Positions 33,522 to 42,862 are shown, numbered from the stretch's first letter. The stretch is 64,000 nucleotides of DNA from Candidatus Vicinibacter proximus (GCA_016713905.1 JADJOE010000001.1:1179001-1243000); one strand, 5' to 3'. The notes: generated by a model from the sequence alone, not told the origin. Numbers and translations are program-made.

Positions 33522-35237
33522 TTATCTTTTTAAAAATATTTTGCCTGTTTTTTCATTTAAATTTTTTCCAGTGATAGAATAGAAGTACATACCGGAAGGA
33601 AGCAAATTGCCAAACGAATCTTTCCCATCCCATACAATCTGATATTTGCCTACATCAATATTCTTTTCTTTGATTAGCTTATTTACAACAATTCCTTCAG
33701 AATTTAAGATACATATATTTATGAGCTCTGACCTCAATAATTCAAATTCAATTGTTGTTTCCTTTTCAAATGGATTTGGAAAAACCAATTCATCAACATA
33801 ATTGGTATTCCATACTACTGGAGTGCTGGTCATTATGGTGTCATAACAGTTGGTGGTTCCAATAAAATATGTAGCTGAAACATCTTTGTTTTTACGGTTG
33901 TTTGTTTCATTTTTAGGAAGGTATGCTCTGACATAATCTACTTTTACCCCATTTGGATTAACACTTACTCTGAGATGACCGGAGTTTGGTAGGATTTGTC
34001 CTTCAAGATAACCATAGTCACGGGCATAATTGACTGAAATAAAATTTGGATGACTTGGTTGAGGAACTTCCTGATAGATTAGACAGTTTTTTTCCTGCTT
34101 GCCAAAAAAATGGTCATGACCATGGAAAAAGATAGTTACTCTATTCTCAGTTAATAAATCTTTGATAGGTTTATACCAGCCTGGTCTGTTGGAGTTGAAT
34201 CCATAGGATCCATTCAGGTTATTCCCACCCCACTCATAGCGGTTTGCATATTCAACTCCACCGCGACCGTTTGGATCCCCACCGATAATTTGATGTGCAA
34301 ATACAAATTTAAAAGTTGCGTTACTATTTTCTAAAGTAGTCTTTAGCCAGTCGTATTGAGTTTTTCCTAGAGTCCAACGCCATCCGTTTAAAGAATCAGG
34401 TTTAGGTGAAGTATACCAATAAGGGTCAATCACTATAAAAAGAGAATTACCCCAATTCCAAGCATAATAATTTTCCCTTTGACCTACATATTTATGATCA
34501 GTAAGATCCCCAGTGTAAAAACTATCCGGTGCCGGATTAACAAAATATTTTTTCCTTTCAAGTGTTCCCCAAATTGCAATATTTTCTGAAGTTCCGTTCA
34601 ACTGCCAACCTGATTCACCCTCGTGGTTTCCCAATGCCATGAACAATGGAACTGAGTGGCAGGAATTTTCGTAGTAGGACCTCATTAAATGGCATCGGTA
34701 AGTAATTGTGTCGCGGGTAATTTTACCGGCACTATTTTTTAATTTATCTGACATGAATATATCCCCGAGGTCAACCATAAAATCCGGTTTATCTTCCAAT
34801 TGGTTCAACAAACATCTCTTATAAAGCAGACTATCGCTTTGTTCGTCCAAATGTGGGTCGGCCTGTATTACAAATGAAAATGTGCTCATTGGATCACGTT
34901 GGGTATGAAAGCAATATTCAGGTCTAAATATTGAGTTAATTGAGTCTGGAGAACGGTAACACATTCTGTAATAATATTTGGTATTGGCGGCCAGGTTTGA
35001 AATGATGATCTCAACAGGCTCATTACTGTTTGCGCGAAACCAATTTGTTTGATTTCCATAAACCCCACTTTGTGTACCATATTGTAAACAAGCTTCAACT
35101 GGGTTGTCAAAAAAGGCCTGCATTGTGATACTGTTGTTGGTTGGTCTTCCTAATAATTCAGAATGAATTAACCTTTGAGCATGTGCATAATTCCCTAGAA
35201 CAAGAAAAAACAATAAAATAATAAAATGATATTTCAT
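33522..35237 (-). CDS. Exported purple-acid-phosphatase-like metallophosphoesterase, copy 1
   Basis: A 571-residue protein with signal peptide, an N-terminal fibronectin-III-like PAP domain (about 20-115), and a calcineurin-type phosphoesterase domain (about 120-400). A C-terminal FlgD-like Ig/T9SS sorting domain follows (FPNPFEKETTIEF, LPSGMYFYSITG). All five metal-binding blocks are present: QADPHLD, DLGDIF, GNHEGESG, FAHQ and FHGHDH. It should hydrolyse phosphate mono- or diesters at the cell surface; substrate unknown. It is a paralogue of the next upstream gene and lies 28 bases from it, which points to a tandem duplication. Confidence 0.87.
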   Translation of the reverse strand: MKYHFIILLFFLVLGNYAHAQRLIHSELLGRPTNNSITMQAFFDNPVEACLQYGTQSGVYGNQTNWFRANSNEPVEIIISNLAANTKYYYRMCYRSPDSINSIFRPEYCFHTQRDPMSTFSFVIQADPHLDEQSDSLLYKRCLLNQLEDKPDFMVDLGDIFMSDKLKNSAGKITRDTITYRCHLMRSYYENSCHSVPLFMALGNHEGESGWQLNGTSENIAIWGTLERKKYFVNPAPDSFYTGDLTDHKYVGQRENYYAWNWGNSLFIVIDPYWYTSPKPDSLNGWRWTLGKTQYDWLKTTLENSNATFKFVFAHQIIGGDPNGRGGVEYANRYEWGGNNLNGSYGFNSNRPGWYKPIKDLLTENRVTIFFHGHDHFFGKQEKNCLIYQEVPQPSHPNFISVNYARDYGYLEGQILPNSGHLRVSVNPNGVKVDYVRAYLPKNETNNRKNKDVSATYFIGTTNCYDTIMTSTPVVWNTNYVDELVFPNPFEKETTIEFELLRSELINICILNSEGIVVNKLIKEKNIDVGKYQIVWDGKDSFGNLLPSGMYFYSITGKNLNEKTGKIFLKR

Positions 35238-35265
35238 AAAATTGGAAATAATTTAAATTGATAAT

Positions 35266-36936
35266 TTAATTTTTGACAATTAATTTTTTTATAATTTTTT
35301 GGTTTTCAAATTCAATTTTAATTAAGTATACACCATTTGGGATCCTAGAAACATCTAATTCATTAGATTCACTGGACATGATTAATTGACCATAAATATT
35401 CAACATCTGGATTTTAAATTGTTGATCCTTATTTTCTGTCAAAATGTGTACTTTGTTGGTAGCCGGATTTGGATATACTGAAATGGGCTCATATTTTTTT
35501 GTATCATTTAAGCCTGTAGTGCAACTACCGACCGTGTAGGTATATGCTACCTCGTTATTGCGATGTTTTCCCCCCACAGTATCTTTTGGTAAATATGCTC
35601 TGACATAATCAACTGTAACGCAATCAGGGTTAACAGTTACTCTGATGTGGCCAGATCCATCCAGTGTAATATCAGTATAAGCATCGGCATTTGCAAGAAC
35701 TCCAATTTGATAAGTTGAATCACTGGGCATAGGGACTTCTTGGTAAATTAAGCCATCCAGTTCTTCTTTTGCATACAAGTGATCATGACCTTGGAAGAAA
35801 ATGTTTACTTTGTTTTTTACCATCAATTGGTGAATGGGTAATTCCCACCCTGGTCTATAAGTATCAAATTTATAGACATTTCCATCGTATCCACCCCATT
35901 CAAAACCAGTGGCGGTCGTAACTGCCCCTCTTCCTTGCCCTCTTGTATGATGAGCGAATACAAATTTAAATTTTGACGGGCTTGTTTCAAGTGTTTTTTT
36001 TAACCATTTATATTGAGTTTCACCCAAAGTCCAGTCCCATTTTTGTGGTTTTTCATTAACATCACAATCACGGTAAACATCAAGAACCACAAATAAGGCA
36101 TCACCCCAAGTCCATGCGTAATAATTTTCTGGAAGATCCATGCCATGTTCTTCCCGATTTATATTGCCACTGTAGAAATTGTTTGGGTATGGATTTGGAT
36201 AATAAAATTTGCGCCATAGCGTGCCATATACAGCAATGTTATTGGGTGCATTTTGTTTCAGATAAAATCCATTTTCTCCTTCATGATTACCAAGACAAAA
36301 GAAAAATGGCATTGAGTGGCACACATTTCCAAGATATTGCAAGTAATCTTTATGCAGTGCATCCATGTCTGCACTGGTAGTTTCATTTGGTGTATGGTCA
36401 TCCCCAAAGGTATCTCCTAATGAAAGCATAAAATCTGCGCTGTCTTTAGCCTGATTTTCCAGGGTGATTTTATATAAACTTCTTACTCCTTTTTTATCGT
36501 AAAGATGCTCGTCCGCTTCAATCAGAAACTTGAAACTTTTTCCTGGTGCACGCTGTGTATGAAAGTTGTACTCCGGACTTGCTTCAAAATTTGTATTCTT
36601 AGTGGTTCGGTATCTAAGTCTGTAGAAATATTTAGTATCTGGCAATAATTTTTCAATTTCTACTTCATCAGGAGAATTTGCTTGATTAGATATAGTCGGA
36701 GTTAACATGGAGTATTGACCTTGAATGCTACCGTATTCTATATAATGCTCCACTTTTTGGTCAAATAAAATACTTGCCGTAACAGTTTTGTCAGTGGGGC
36801 GACCAAGAATAATCGATTTTGTTTGAGAAAACGCAATTAAATGACAAAATGAAAATATCGAAAATGTGATTTTCCTCAATTTTAATTTTTTATTGATTTT
36901 GATAAAATAGATTTGACGGAAGACATTAGCACTCAT
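35266..36936 (-). CDS. Exported purple-acid-phosphatase-like metallophosphoesterase, copy 2
   Basis: A 556-residue paralogue of the gene at 33522, with the same domain order and motifs: EADEHLYD, SLGDTFGDDH, GNHEGENG, FAHHTRGQ and FQGHDHLYA. The N-terminus has about 20 charged residues before the hydrophobic signal core (ITFSIFSFCHLIAFSQ), so the true start may be internal. The T9SS type A domain (ISVYPNPATNKVHIL) is of the ordinary kind, unlike the FlgD-like end of copy 1, so the two differ most at the C-terminus. The segment after each metal ligand is alike in both. Confidence 0.87.
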   Translation of the reverse strand: MSANVFRQIYFIKINKKLKLRKITFSIFSFCHLIAFSQTKSIILGRPTDKTVTASILFDQKVEHYIEYGSIQGQYSMLTPTISNQANSPDEVEIEKLLPDTKYFYRLRYRTTKNTNFEASPEYNFHTQRAPGKSFKFLIEADEHLYDKKGVRSLYKITLENQAKDSADFMLSLGDTFGDDHTPNETTSADMDALHKDYLQYLGNVCHSMPFFFCLGNHEGENGFYLKQNAPNNIAVYGTLWRKFYYPNPYPNNFYSGNINREEHGMDLPENYYAWTWGDALFVVLDVYRDCDVNEKPQKWDWTLGETQYKWLKKTLETSPSKFKFVFAHHTRGQGRGAVTTATGFEWGGYDGNVYKFDTYRPGWELPIHQLMVKNKVNIFFQGHDHLYAKEELDGLIYQEVPMPSDSTYQIGVLANADAYTDITLDGSGHIRVTVNPDCVTVDYVRAYLPKDTVGGKHRNNEVAYTYTVGSCTTGLNDTKKYEPISVYPNPATNKVHILTENKDQQFKIQMLNIYGQLIMSSESNELDVSRIPNGVYLIKIEFENQKIIKKLIVKN

Positions 36937-37042
36937 GTAAATTGTTTATTTGTGACTTTTTAATATATTATTTCGCAATTTCTTATTTTTTTTATGATCC
37001 AATTAAGTAATTAATCGGTTTATTTCTTTTCCGAAATTGACA

Positions 37043-37522
37043 TTATTTTCTTTTCTCTGGTTTGAAATAATTCTTAATATCTTTAACTAACCATTCAAGT
37101 TTCATCAATTGTTCTTCAGTGCAGATATTTTTTAATTCTACTGACTGTCTAATTCTTAAGCATTCCATGAGATATTCATTTTCCGCAACCCTTCTTGCCA
37201 GGTTATTCAATAAAACAGAATCTGTATGTTGCTGAAACATTTCCTTGTTCATGGAATCTCTTTGACTTTTTATAAGTTTGCTTAATTCTGATTCTTTATA
37301 AAAGAACATTTCTCTTAACTGGAGTAGCTGACTTTCCTGTTCAGCAGATAATGATAATTTTTCCTTAAGAGTTGATGCCAACTTTTTGAATTCATTTTTT
37401 GGAGGAAATGATTCAATGCTTGCTTTATTATTGCTCAATATGAAATAGACTAATATGAAATTAAACAAAGCAAGTATAATGACCCAAATAAGAAGAAATT
37501 TATTCCTTTGAAAGATATCCAT
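37043..37522 (-). CDS. Membrane-anchored Spy/CpxP/CnrX-like periplasmic sensor
   Basis: A 159-residue protein with one N-terminal membrane segment (about residues 10-32). A helical periplasmic domain follows, with LSLSAEQESQLLQLREMFFYKE and, about 60 residues later, CTEEQLMKLEWL, a pair of LTxxQ-like motifs. This pattern is that of Spy/CpxP and of CnrX-type heavy-metal sensors, which are helical hairpin dimers anchored in the membrane. It lies 17 bases after a short membrane protein that follows an ECF sigma factor, the same trio as CnrH-CnrY-CnrX. Metal sensing is inference from this context. Confidence 0.75.
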   Translation of the reverse strand: MDIFQRNKFLLIWVIILALFNFILVYFILSNNKASIESFPPKNEFKKLASTLKEKLSLSAEQESQLLQLREMFFYKESELSKLIKSQRDSMNKEMFQQHTDSVLLNNLARRVAENEYLMECLRIRQSVELKNICTEEQLMKLEWLVKDIKNYFKPEKRK

Positions 37523-37539
37523 TGTAATTAAAATTGAGA

Positions 37540-37800
37540 TTAATGGATAGGAATGAATAATTCCGCTGAAATTGTTTTCATGTCCCCCCTTATTAATTCA
37601 TCATTTCTTCTTGAAGTATGAATATATAATGCATACAAGTTAATTGTAATTATTAAGCAAGCAGCAAACTTAAGAATGAAGCTTTTAAACTGATTATTTT
37701 CATTTTTCCTCTCCTTTTTTATTTTGCTAATAATACCCGCTCGCCATTTTTCAGAGGGAGTAATTTCTTGAAGTTGGTCAAATTGATCTAAAAGGGACAT
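37540..37800 (-). CDS. Short single-pass membrane protein, candidate anti-sigma factor
   Basis: An 86-residue protein with a soluble N-terminus (about 1-44, containing ITPSEKW), one membrane segment (about 45-62, ILKFAACLIITINLYALYI) and a short periplasmic tail. Size and topology match CnrY-type anti-sigma factors, which hold an ECF sigma factor at the membrane through a short cytoplasmic part. It lies directly downstream of the ECF sigma gene (51 bases) and upstream of the CpxP/CnrX-like gene. No zinc-binding HxxxCxxC motif is present. The family is not recognised from sequence alone. Confidence 0.65.
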   Translation of the reverse strand: MSLLDQFDQLQEITPSEKWRAGIISKIKKERKNENNQFKSFILKFAACLIITINLYALYIHTSRRNDELIRGDMKTISAELFIPIH

Positions 37801-37851
37801 AATTCCAATGGTTTTTACAATATAGACGATATTTATTTTAGGAACTGACGA

Positions 37852-38412
37852 TCAATCTTCATTTATTAATACTTTACTCAAACTTTTACGAGCCCTATAC
37901 ACCAGGGCCTCAACAACTGATTTACTCATTTGCATAATTTCAGCAACCTCTGAATTGGTATACCCCTCCACTTTACTTAGAGTCAATGCAATGCGTTGTT
38001 TTTCAGGCAATTTGTCCAGTAGTTTTAGGAGTTTATTCATATTTTCTTCCTGCTCTATTTTTTGGTCAGGTCTTTGAGGATCAGCAAAATGGTGTCTAAT
38101 TTGCTCCAGACCAAAGATTTTACCAAAAGAAGAAATTCTTCTTAAACGTTTCTTTTTCCTTAATTCATCAATTGATTTATTTACGGCAATTCTGTTCAAC
38201 CATGTACCCAAGTTTGATTCTTCCCTGAATTTCTTAATAGAAAAGAAAGCTTCAACAAATATCTCCTGTGCGATGTCTTCAGCGTCCTCTCTGTTTAGTA
38301 AAAATTTATAGCATATATTAAGCACTTGAGTCTGATGAATTTCAAGCATTTCTTTAAAAGCAGCTTCATCGCCTTCTTTTAACCTGCCTATAAGTGTGTC
38401 CTTATTCATCAA
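37852..38412 (-). CDS. ECF-family RNA polymerase sigma factor
   Basis: A 186-residue sigma-70 factor with only regions 2 and 4. Region 2 is visible as ILNICYKFLLNREDAEDIAQEIFVEAF (in the parts NREDAEDIAQEIF and FREESNLGTWLNRIAVNKSI). Region 4 is LLDKLPEKQRIALTLSKVEG with the helix-turn-helix YTNSEVAEIMQMSKSVVEAL. It probably directs transcription of the genes that follow on the same strand, down to 28837, because the gaps there are all about 100 bases or less. Target promoters cannot be derived here. The start MMNKDTLIGRLKEGDEAAF is typical. Confidence 0.92.
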   Translation of the reverse strand: MMNKDTLIGRLKEGDEAAFKEMLEIHQTQVLNICYKFLLNREDAEDIAQEIFVEAFFSIKKFREESNLGTWLNRIAVNKSIDELRKKKRLRRISSFGKIFGLEQIRHHFADPQRPDQKIEQEENMNKLLKLLDKLPEKQRIALTLSKVEGYTNSEVAEIMQMSKSVVEALVYRARKSLSKVLINED

Positions 38413-38953
38413 ATTCTATTACAATAAGGGGCTCTTATTATTTGGATTTTTTAATAGAAAATATTACAGAATTAGCAGACCATTTTAGGATGGGTAAGCT
38501 TAATTTGTTTTAATTCTAAATACCGCCGGATTTGTTAGTCCCTTAAGGTTAATATAGTAAGACCACTTCTTTTGAGAATGTACTCATTAATTTTCCGAAA
38601 AAAGTAAAATATTTTAGCTTAGTGATTGAAAGATAACTTTGTAGAATTTCTAAGTCTCTGATTGTCTATTGATTGTATTTTTATTTTTAGTCAGGCCTTT
38701 CATTAAAAGATTTCAAATTTTTGCCTGAGTTCAATTAGGGTGGGATTTCGACATTTTTATGAACTAATTTTTTTAAAATATTAAATTGGGTATTATTTAA
38801 TAACTTTCCTAACGATCCAAGGAATTTTTACTGAGCTCTTATATGATGTCTTGAACATTGCTTAAATTAATAATCATCGGATTCTAGTTTTTGTTAAATA
38901 ATAAAAGCAGATTTTCAATTTGTAAAACTTAGTATTAAGAACATTCACTGGAA
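38413..38953. other. AT-rich intergenic region upstream of the ECF sigma gene
   Basis: About 540 bases without a convincing ORF or RNA gene. It should contain the promoter of the sigma-factor operon close to 38412 and, at the other end, the 3' untranslated part of the AraC gene. Confidence 0.45.
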
Positions 38954-39820
38954 TTATTGATTCATTTTCTTAGGTGTCAATCCGTATTTTCTTTTAAATG
39001 CGGCAATGAAATGACTTGTATTCGCATATCCTATCCGGTCCGCTACTTCGCCAACTTGTAATTTGTCCTGGGTCAATAATTGTCTAGCGATTTCAAGTTT
39101 GTGGTCCAGAAGGTATTGATATGGACTATTCCCATAAATCTCTTTGAAGCCAACCTTCAGTTGGAATTCATTCAGGCCAATTGCTTTTGCAAGTTCGGTT
39201 ATGGTAGGTGGGTTTGAAAAAGATTCGAAAAGGAGTTCCTTTGCTTTTTTTATTTTACGTACTGTAAATTCATCATTGAGAAAAGGGCAAGTTTCGATAT
39301 CTGGTTTTGCACCTGAAAAGAACAGACTGAGTATTTCAATTGCTTTTCCCTGAAGAAATAAGCGTAATGTATTTGCAGGAAGTTTGATTTCAAAAAGTTG
39401 ATGCAGAATGACAGTGAGATCTCCTGGTATTTCCTTTTCTTCATAATATTTGCGGTTAATGTTTTCAGGTTTAAAAACCGGGGCGTCCTGGAGTTCAGGA
39501 ACAAATAACTGGTGAAGATGATCGAGAGATATTTTAAGCCTTACCAATCTGGAACCCTCACCAAGAGTTTGACGATAGGGAAGGTCTGCATCCGGATTGT
39601 AAATCATAAATACCTTACCCATATTCAATACCCTTTGGTAAACCGGGCCAAAAGCAAATGTAGAGGAACCCTCCAGACAGAATATCAGATAGATTTTAGC
39701 TTTTTCGAACGCCGGTTGTGTTTCCGGGACGAAAGTCGAGTTGGTAATCAGCTGTAATTGGATGTCCTTTATTTGATCTCCATAATCAGGACCTTTTGGG
39801 GTATTTTTTAATTCAGGCAT
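38954..39820 (-). CDS. AraC-family transcriptional regulator
   Basis: A 288-residue regulator with an N-terminal sensor part (cupin-like strands, about 20-130) and a C-terminal AraC double helix-turn-helix (about 190-288). The second half has LTQDKLQVGEVADRIGYANT and FIAAFKRKYGLTPKKM, the classical signature. The N-terminal part does not resemble AraC sugar-binding domains; the arrangement next to a TonB-dependent receptor is like PchR-type siderophore or haem regulators. It is transcribed divergently from the receptor, with 136 bases between starts, and probably activates that operon in response to iron or haem. Confidence 0.88.
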   Translation of the reverse strand: MPELKNTPKGPDYGDQIKDIQLQLITNSTFVPETQPAFEKAKIYLIFCLEGSSTFAFGPVYQRVLNMGKVFMIYNPDADLPYRQTLGEGSRLVRLKISLDHLHQLFVPELQDAPVFKPENINRKYYEEKEIPGDLTVILHQLFEIKLPANTLRLFLQGKAIEILSLFFSGAKPDIETCPFLNDEFTVRKIKKAKELLFESFSNPPTITELAKAIGLNEFQLKVGFKEIYGNSPYQYLLDHKLEIARQLLTQDKLQVGEVADRIGYANTSHFIAAFKRKYGLTPKKMNQ

Positions 39821-39956
39821 AATCCGATTTATTTAAATTTAAGAAAAATCGAGTGGTAATATATGAAGTTAAACTTAATACTTTTACTTATTGGGCTATT
39901 TAAATTACGTTTAGGGGTATTTTTATAAATCGCCCGGACTCAATTTTGTGACAGAA

Positions 39957-42083
39957 ATGAGACGAATTTCTATTTTGGTAAGTTGCATATTATTGGCAGG
40001 TCATTTGGTCGGCCAGCGTGATTCTGTACAATTGTCAGAAGTCATGATTACCGCAACGCGAACGGAGAGATTACTTTCAGCGGTCCCCATGCCCTTCCAA
40101 ATGATTCCGGGAAAAAATATAAAAGCGCTGGGATCTACCCGTCTTCAGGACATCCTTGGAGAACAGGCAGGATTAATCATTGTCCCTCAAGTGAATGGTT
40201 TAGGAAATGGTATTCAGATTCAAGGTCTTAACCCGGATTACACCCTGATCCTGATTGATGGAGAGCCTATCATCGGGAGGTATGCAGGAACTTTAGAGCT
40301 TAGCCGCATCACCACTGGCAATATTCGGAAAATCGAAATTGTAAAAGGCCCTTCTTCAAGCCTTTATGGTTCCGAGGCCTTAGCAGGTGTGATAAACATC
40401 ATTACTGACCAACCATTAGTAGATAAGTTGAATGCCGGGATCAGATATGGATCGCGAAACACACTTGATCTGAGTGCCCAGGGAAATGTTGCCAGAGAAA
40501 AATGGCGCTTTTCTGTATTTGGGAACCGCTACAGCACCGATGGCTATGATCTTTCACCGGATATTTATGGTCAGACTGTGTCTCCCTTTGCAAATTATAC
40601 CGTTCAGTCCAGACTGGTTCTCAATCCAACGTCTCATCAGGAGATTAACCTCAGTACAAAATATTTTCAGGAAGATCAGAATAATGAGTATCAGGTTCTT
40701 GCCGGTGGAGATTCCATCAAAGTAAAAGGAACCGGGAAGGTTAAAGATTTCAGTTTTAATCCTTTTTATAAATATTCTTGGGACAATCAAACCCAGGTCA
40801 CTGCCAGACTGTACTCTACCTATTACCATACCTCCACAGAATTGTTCAAGAAGGAGGACGGAATTCTTCATTATACGGATGATTTCAATCAGTTTTTCAT
40901 GAGACCAGAAATGCAAGCAACCTGTAAGTTTTTATCCCATCAAAAATGGACTGCAGGAACCGGCTACATTTTGGAGACAGTAAACACTTCCAGATACGGT
41001 GCTGACCAAAATAAAAAGCAAGATACTTACTATGGTTTTATACAGCATGAGTGGGATCCCAATAGTCGTTTTATTTTGGTAAGTGGCCTTAGATTTGATC
41101 ACAACAGTTCCTATCGTTCTCAGTGGTCACCTAAACTTGCATTGCAATATTCTTTCAACCCAAAACATTCCCTCAAGGCTTCCATTGGAAGTGGATTCAA
41201 AGCACCTGATTTCAGGCAATTATATCTAAACTTTAATAATGCAGCAGCAGGTTATTCTGTTTTCGGATCGGATGTTGTTACACAAGAGATAGAAAGTCTT
41301 ATGTCTGCGGGTAGGATTCAGCAAATTTTAAGCCCTCTGGAATCCATGGGACATATTTCTCCGGAAGAGTCATTTGCATTCAACCTTGGCTCACAGCATA
41401 AACTGAATCAGTTTTTGAAAGTTGATCTCAATGTATTCAGAAATGACTTGAAAGGATTGATTGAAACCATTCCAGTGGCTTTGACCACTGATCAGCGATT
41501 GATTTACAGTTATACCAATATCAAAAGAGCTTTTACACAAGGATTTGAAATCAATACAAATTTCAGCGGCATAAAGAATTTAGGGATTCAATTGGGCTAT
41601 CAATATCTGGAAGCAAAAGACAAAGAAGTTTTAAATGATGTTAAGAACGGGCTTGTGTATGGTCGCAATCCACAGACTTTAGAATCTTATAGATTGAAGA
41701 GTTCAGACTATCTTGGATTGTCCAACAGGTCAAGACACAATGCAACTCTAAAATTTTTCTATGAAATTCCAAAATGCGGTATGGATCTCAACCTCAGATT
41801 TGTATATCGTGGCCCCTTCGGCATCACCAACACTGCAGGGAATGTATCCGGCATATTGATACCATCTTCTGATAGAAACGGTAATGCCATTCTGGACTCC
41901 TACGATGAGTTGGTTAAGGGCTATATGCTCACCAATCTGACAGTTGGAAAAAAATGGAAGGACCGATTTAAAATTCAACTGGTTTGTGAAAATTTATTTA
42001 ATTACCGGGATGCATTGCGCATACCAAATCTTATTGGCAGAAATTTATTTATACATTTTCAATATCAATTTATTAAATCTTAA
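39957..42083 (+). CDS. TonB-dependent outer-membrane receptor, HmuR-like
   Basis: The ATG at 39957 starts MRRISILVSCILLAGHLVGQ, a signal peptide; a GTG at 39948 would add three residues. The mature protein has a TonB-box-like SEVMITATRTE, a plug domain (about 35-145) with QGLNPDYTLILIDGEPI and KGPSSSLYGSEALAGVINII, and a 22-strand barrel ending in a terminal Phe-rich strand (FIHFQYQFIKS). The GSGFKAPDFRQLYL block resembles the FRAP box of haem receptors, though the following NPDL box is not evident. With HmuY downstream (3 bases after the stop) it likely imports haem or another iron compound across the outer membrane. Confidence 0.88.
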   Translation: MRRISILVSCILLAGHLVGQRDSVQLSEVMITATRTERLLSAVPMPFQMIPGKNIKALGSTRLQDILGEQAGLIIVPQVNGLGNGIQIQGLNPDYTLILIDGEPIIGRYAGTLELSRITTGNIRKIEIVKGPSSSLYGSEALAGVINIITDQPLVDKLNAGIRYGSRNTLDLSAQGNVAREKWRFSVFGNRYSTDGYDLSPDIYGQTVSPFANYTVQSRLVLNPTSHQEINLSTKYFQEDQNNEYQVLAGGDSIKVKGTGKVKDFSFNPFYKYSWDNQTQVTARLYSTYYHTSTELFKKEDGILHYTDDFNQFFMRPEMQATCKFLSHQKWTAGTGYILETVNTSRYGADQNKKQDTYYGFIQHEWDPNSRFILVSGLRFDHNSSYRSQWSPKLALQYSFNPKHSLKASIGSGFKAPDFRQLYLNFNNAAAGYSVFGSDVVTQEIESLMSAGRIQQILSPLESMGHISPEESFAFNLGSQHKLNQFLKVDLNVFRNDLKGLIETIPVALTTDQRLIYSYTNIKRAFTQGFEINTNFSGIKNLGIQLGYQYLEAKDKEVLNDVKNGLVYGRNPQTLESYRLKSSDYLGLSNRSRHNATLKFFYEIPKCGMDLNLRFVYRGPFGITNTAGNVSGILIPSSDRNGNAILDSYDELVKGYMLTNLTVGKKWKDRFKIQLVCENLFNYRDALRIPNLIGRNLFIHFQYQFIKS

Positions 42084-42086
42084 ATT

Positions 42087-42704
42087 ATGAAATATTTTTT
42101 TTCGGCTATGTTATTGTTTGCTTTCGCTTTGGGGATAAGTTCATGTAATGACGATGAGGATACGACAGGATCAACCATCAGCTCAGTGTTTGTTAAAGAT
42201 CTGGCAGCAGATCCAACGACAGGATTTGATCCAAATACAGGTATGCCTATTGGAGATAAAAAAATATTTACCTTTTTCAGATTGGCAGACAGCAGTATTG
42301 TTCCCAATACAGATAGTGCAACGACAAAATGGGATATCGGATTCCGAGGTAGCACTATTATAATCAATGGAGGATCCAGTGGTCCTGGCCAAGGCGGTGC
42401 ATTTATTTTTAGTGGTTTGTTTTCAGATCTAAAGGAAGTCCCTGCGGACAGTACTTTTAGAGTGGATCAAAGCCTTAGCAATACAGCGATTGGAAAGGGT
42501 TGGTACGATTATAATGGAGCGGCGATGGTGTTCACTCCTAAGCCAGGGAAAGTATTGGTCATCCGTACTGCGGATAACAAATTTGCAAAATTGGAAATTC
42601 TATCTTATTACAAAAATGCACCCGCGAATCCAACACTGAATGATCCTGCAAGGTACTTTACCTTCCGTTATGTGTATCAGGCAGATGGTACGAAGAAATT
42701 TTAA
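42087..42704 (+). CDS. HmuY-family haem-binding lipoprotein
   Basis: A 205-residue lipoprotein (lipobox LGISSC, then an acidic NDDED linker that favours surface export in Bacteroidota). The core has TKWDIGFRGSTIIIN and GKVLVIRTADNKFAKLEILSYY, diagnostic of HmuY. HmuY proteins seize haem from host or environmental proteins and hand it to HmuR. There is no histidine anywhere in the translated protein, so the bis-His ligation known for Porphyromonas gingivalis HmuY is impossible here. Methionines near residues 52 and 145 are the only obvious replacement ligands. It is encoded 3 bases after the receptor. Confidence 0.88.
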   Translation: MKYFFSAMLLFAFALGISSCNDDEDTTGSTISSVFVKDLAADPTTGFDPNTGMPIGDKKIFTFFRLADSSIVPNTDSATTKWDIGFRGSTIIINGGSSGPGQGGAFIFSGLFSDLKEVPADSTFRVDQSLSNTAIGKGWYDYNGAAMVFTPKPGKVLVIRTADNKFAKLEILSYYKNAPANPTLNDPARYFTFRYVYQADGTKKF

Positions 42705-42736
42705 GATAAATTTAGCGGCTTGTAAATGAAAAGATA

Positions 42737-42862
42737 TCGCAGTTGCAAACTGCGACTTATTGACATCATGGCTTTAAAATTATGAACTGACATCGCAGTT
42801 GCAAACTTCGACGGAATGAGGCATTTAAAATTATGAACTGACAATGTAGTAGCAAACTACGA
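42737..42862. repeat. Cluster of three REP-like palindromes
   Basis: Three short inverted repeats at 42737-42755 (TCGCAGTT-GCA-AACTGCGA, eight perfect pairs), 42793-42811 (one arm altered) and 42845-42862 (TGTAGT-AGCAA-ACTACGA, where both arms change together). The linker TTTAAAATTATGAACTGACA stands before the second and third. Size, spacing and co-varying arms are those of REP elements, which in many bacteria are moved by IS200-like RAYT transposases. No such transposase is in the window. They lie in the gap between hmuY and ettA. Confidence 0.7.
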
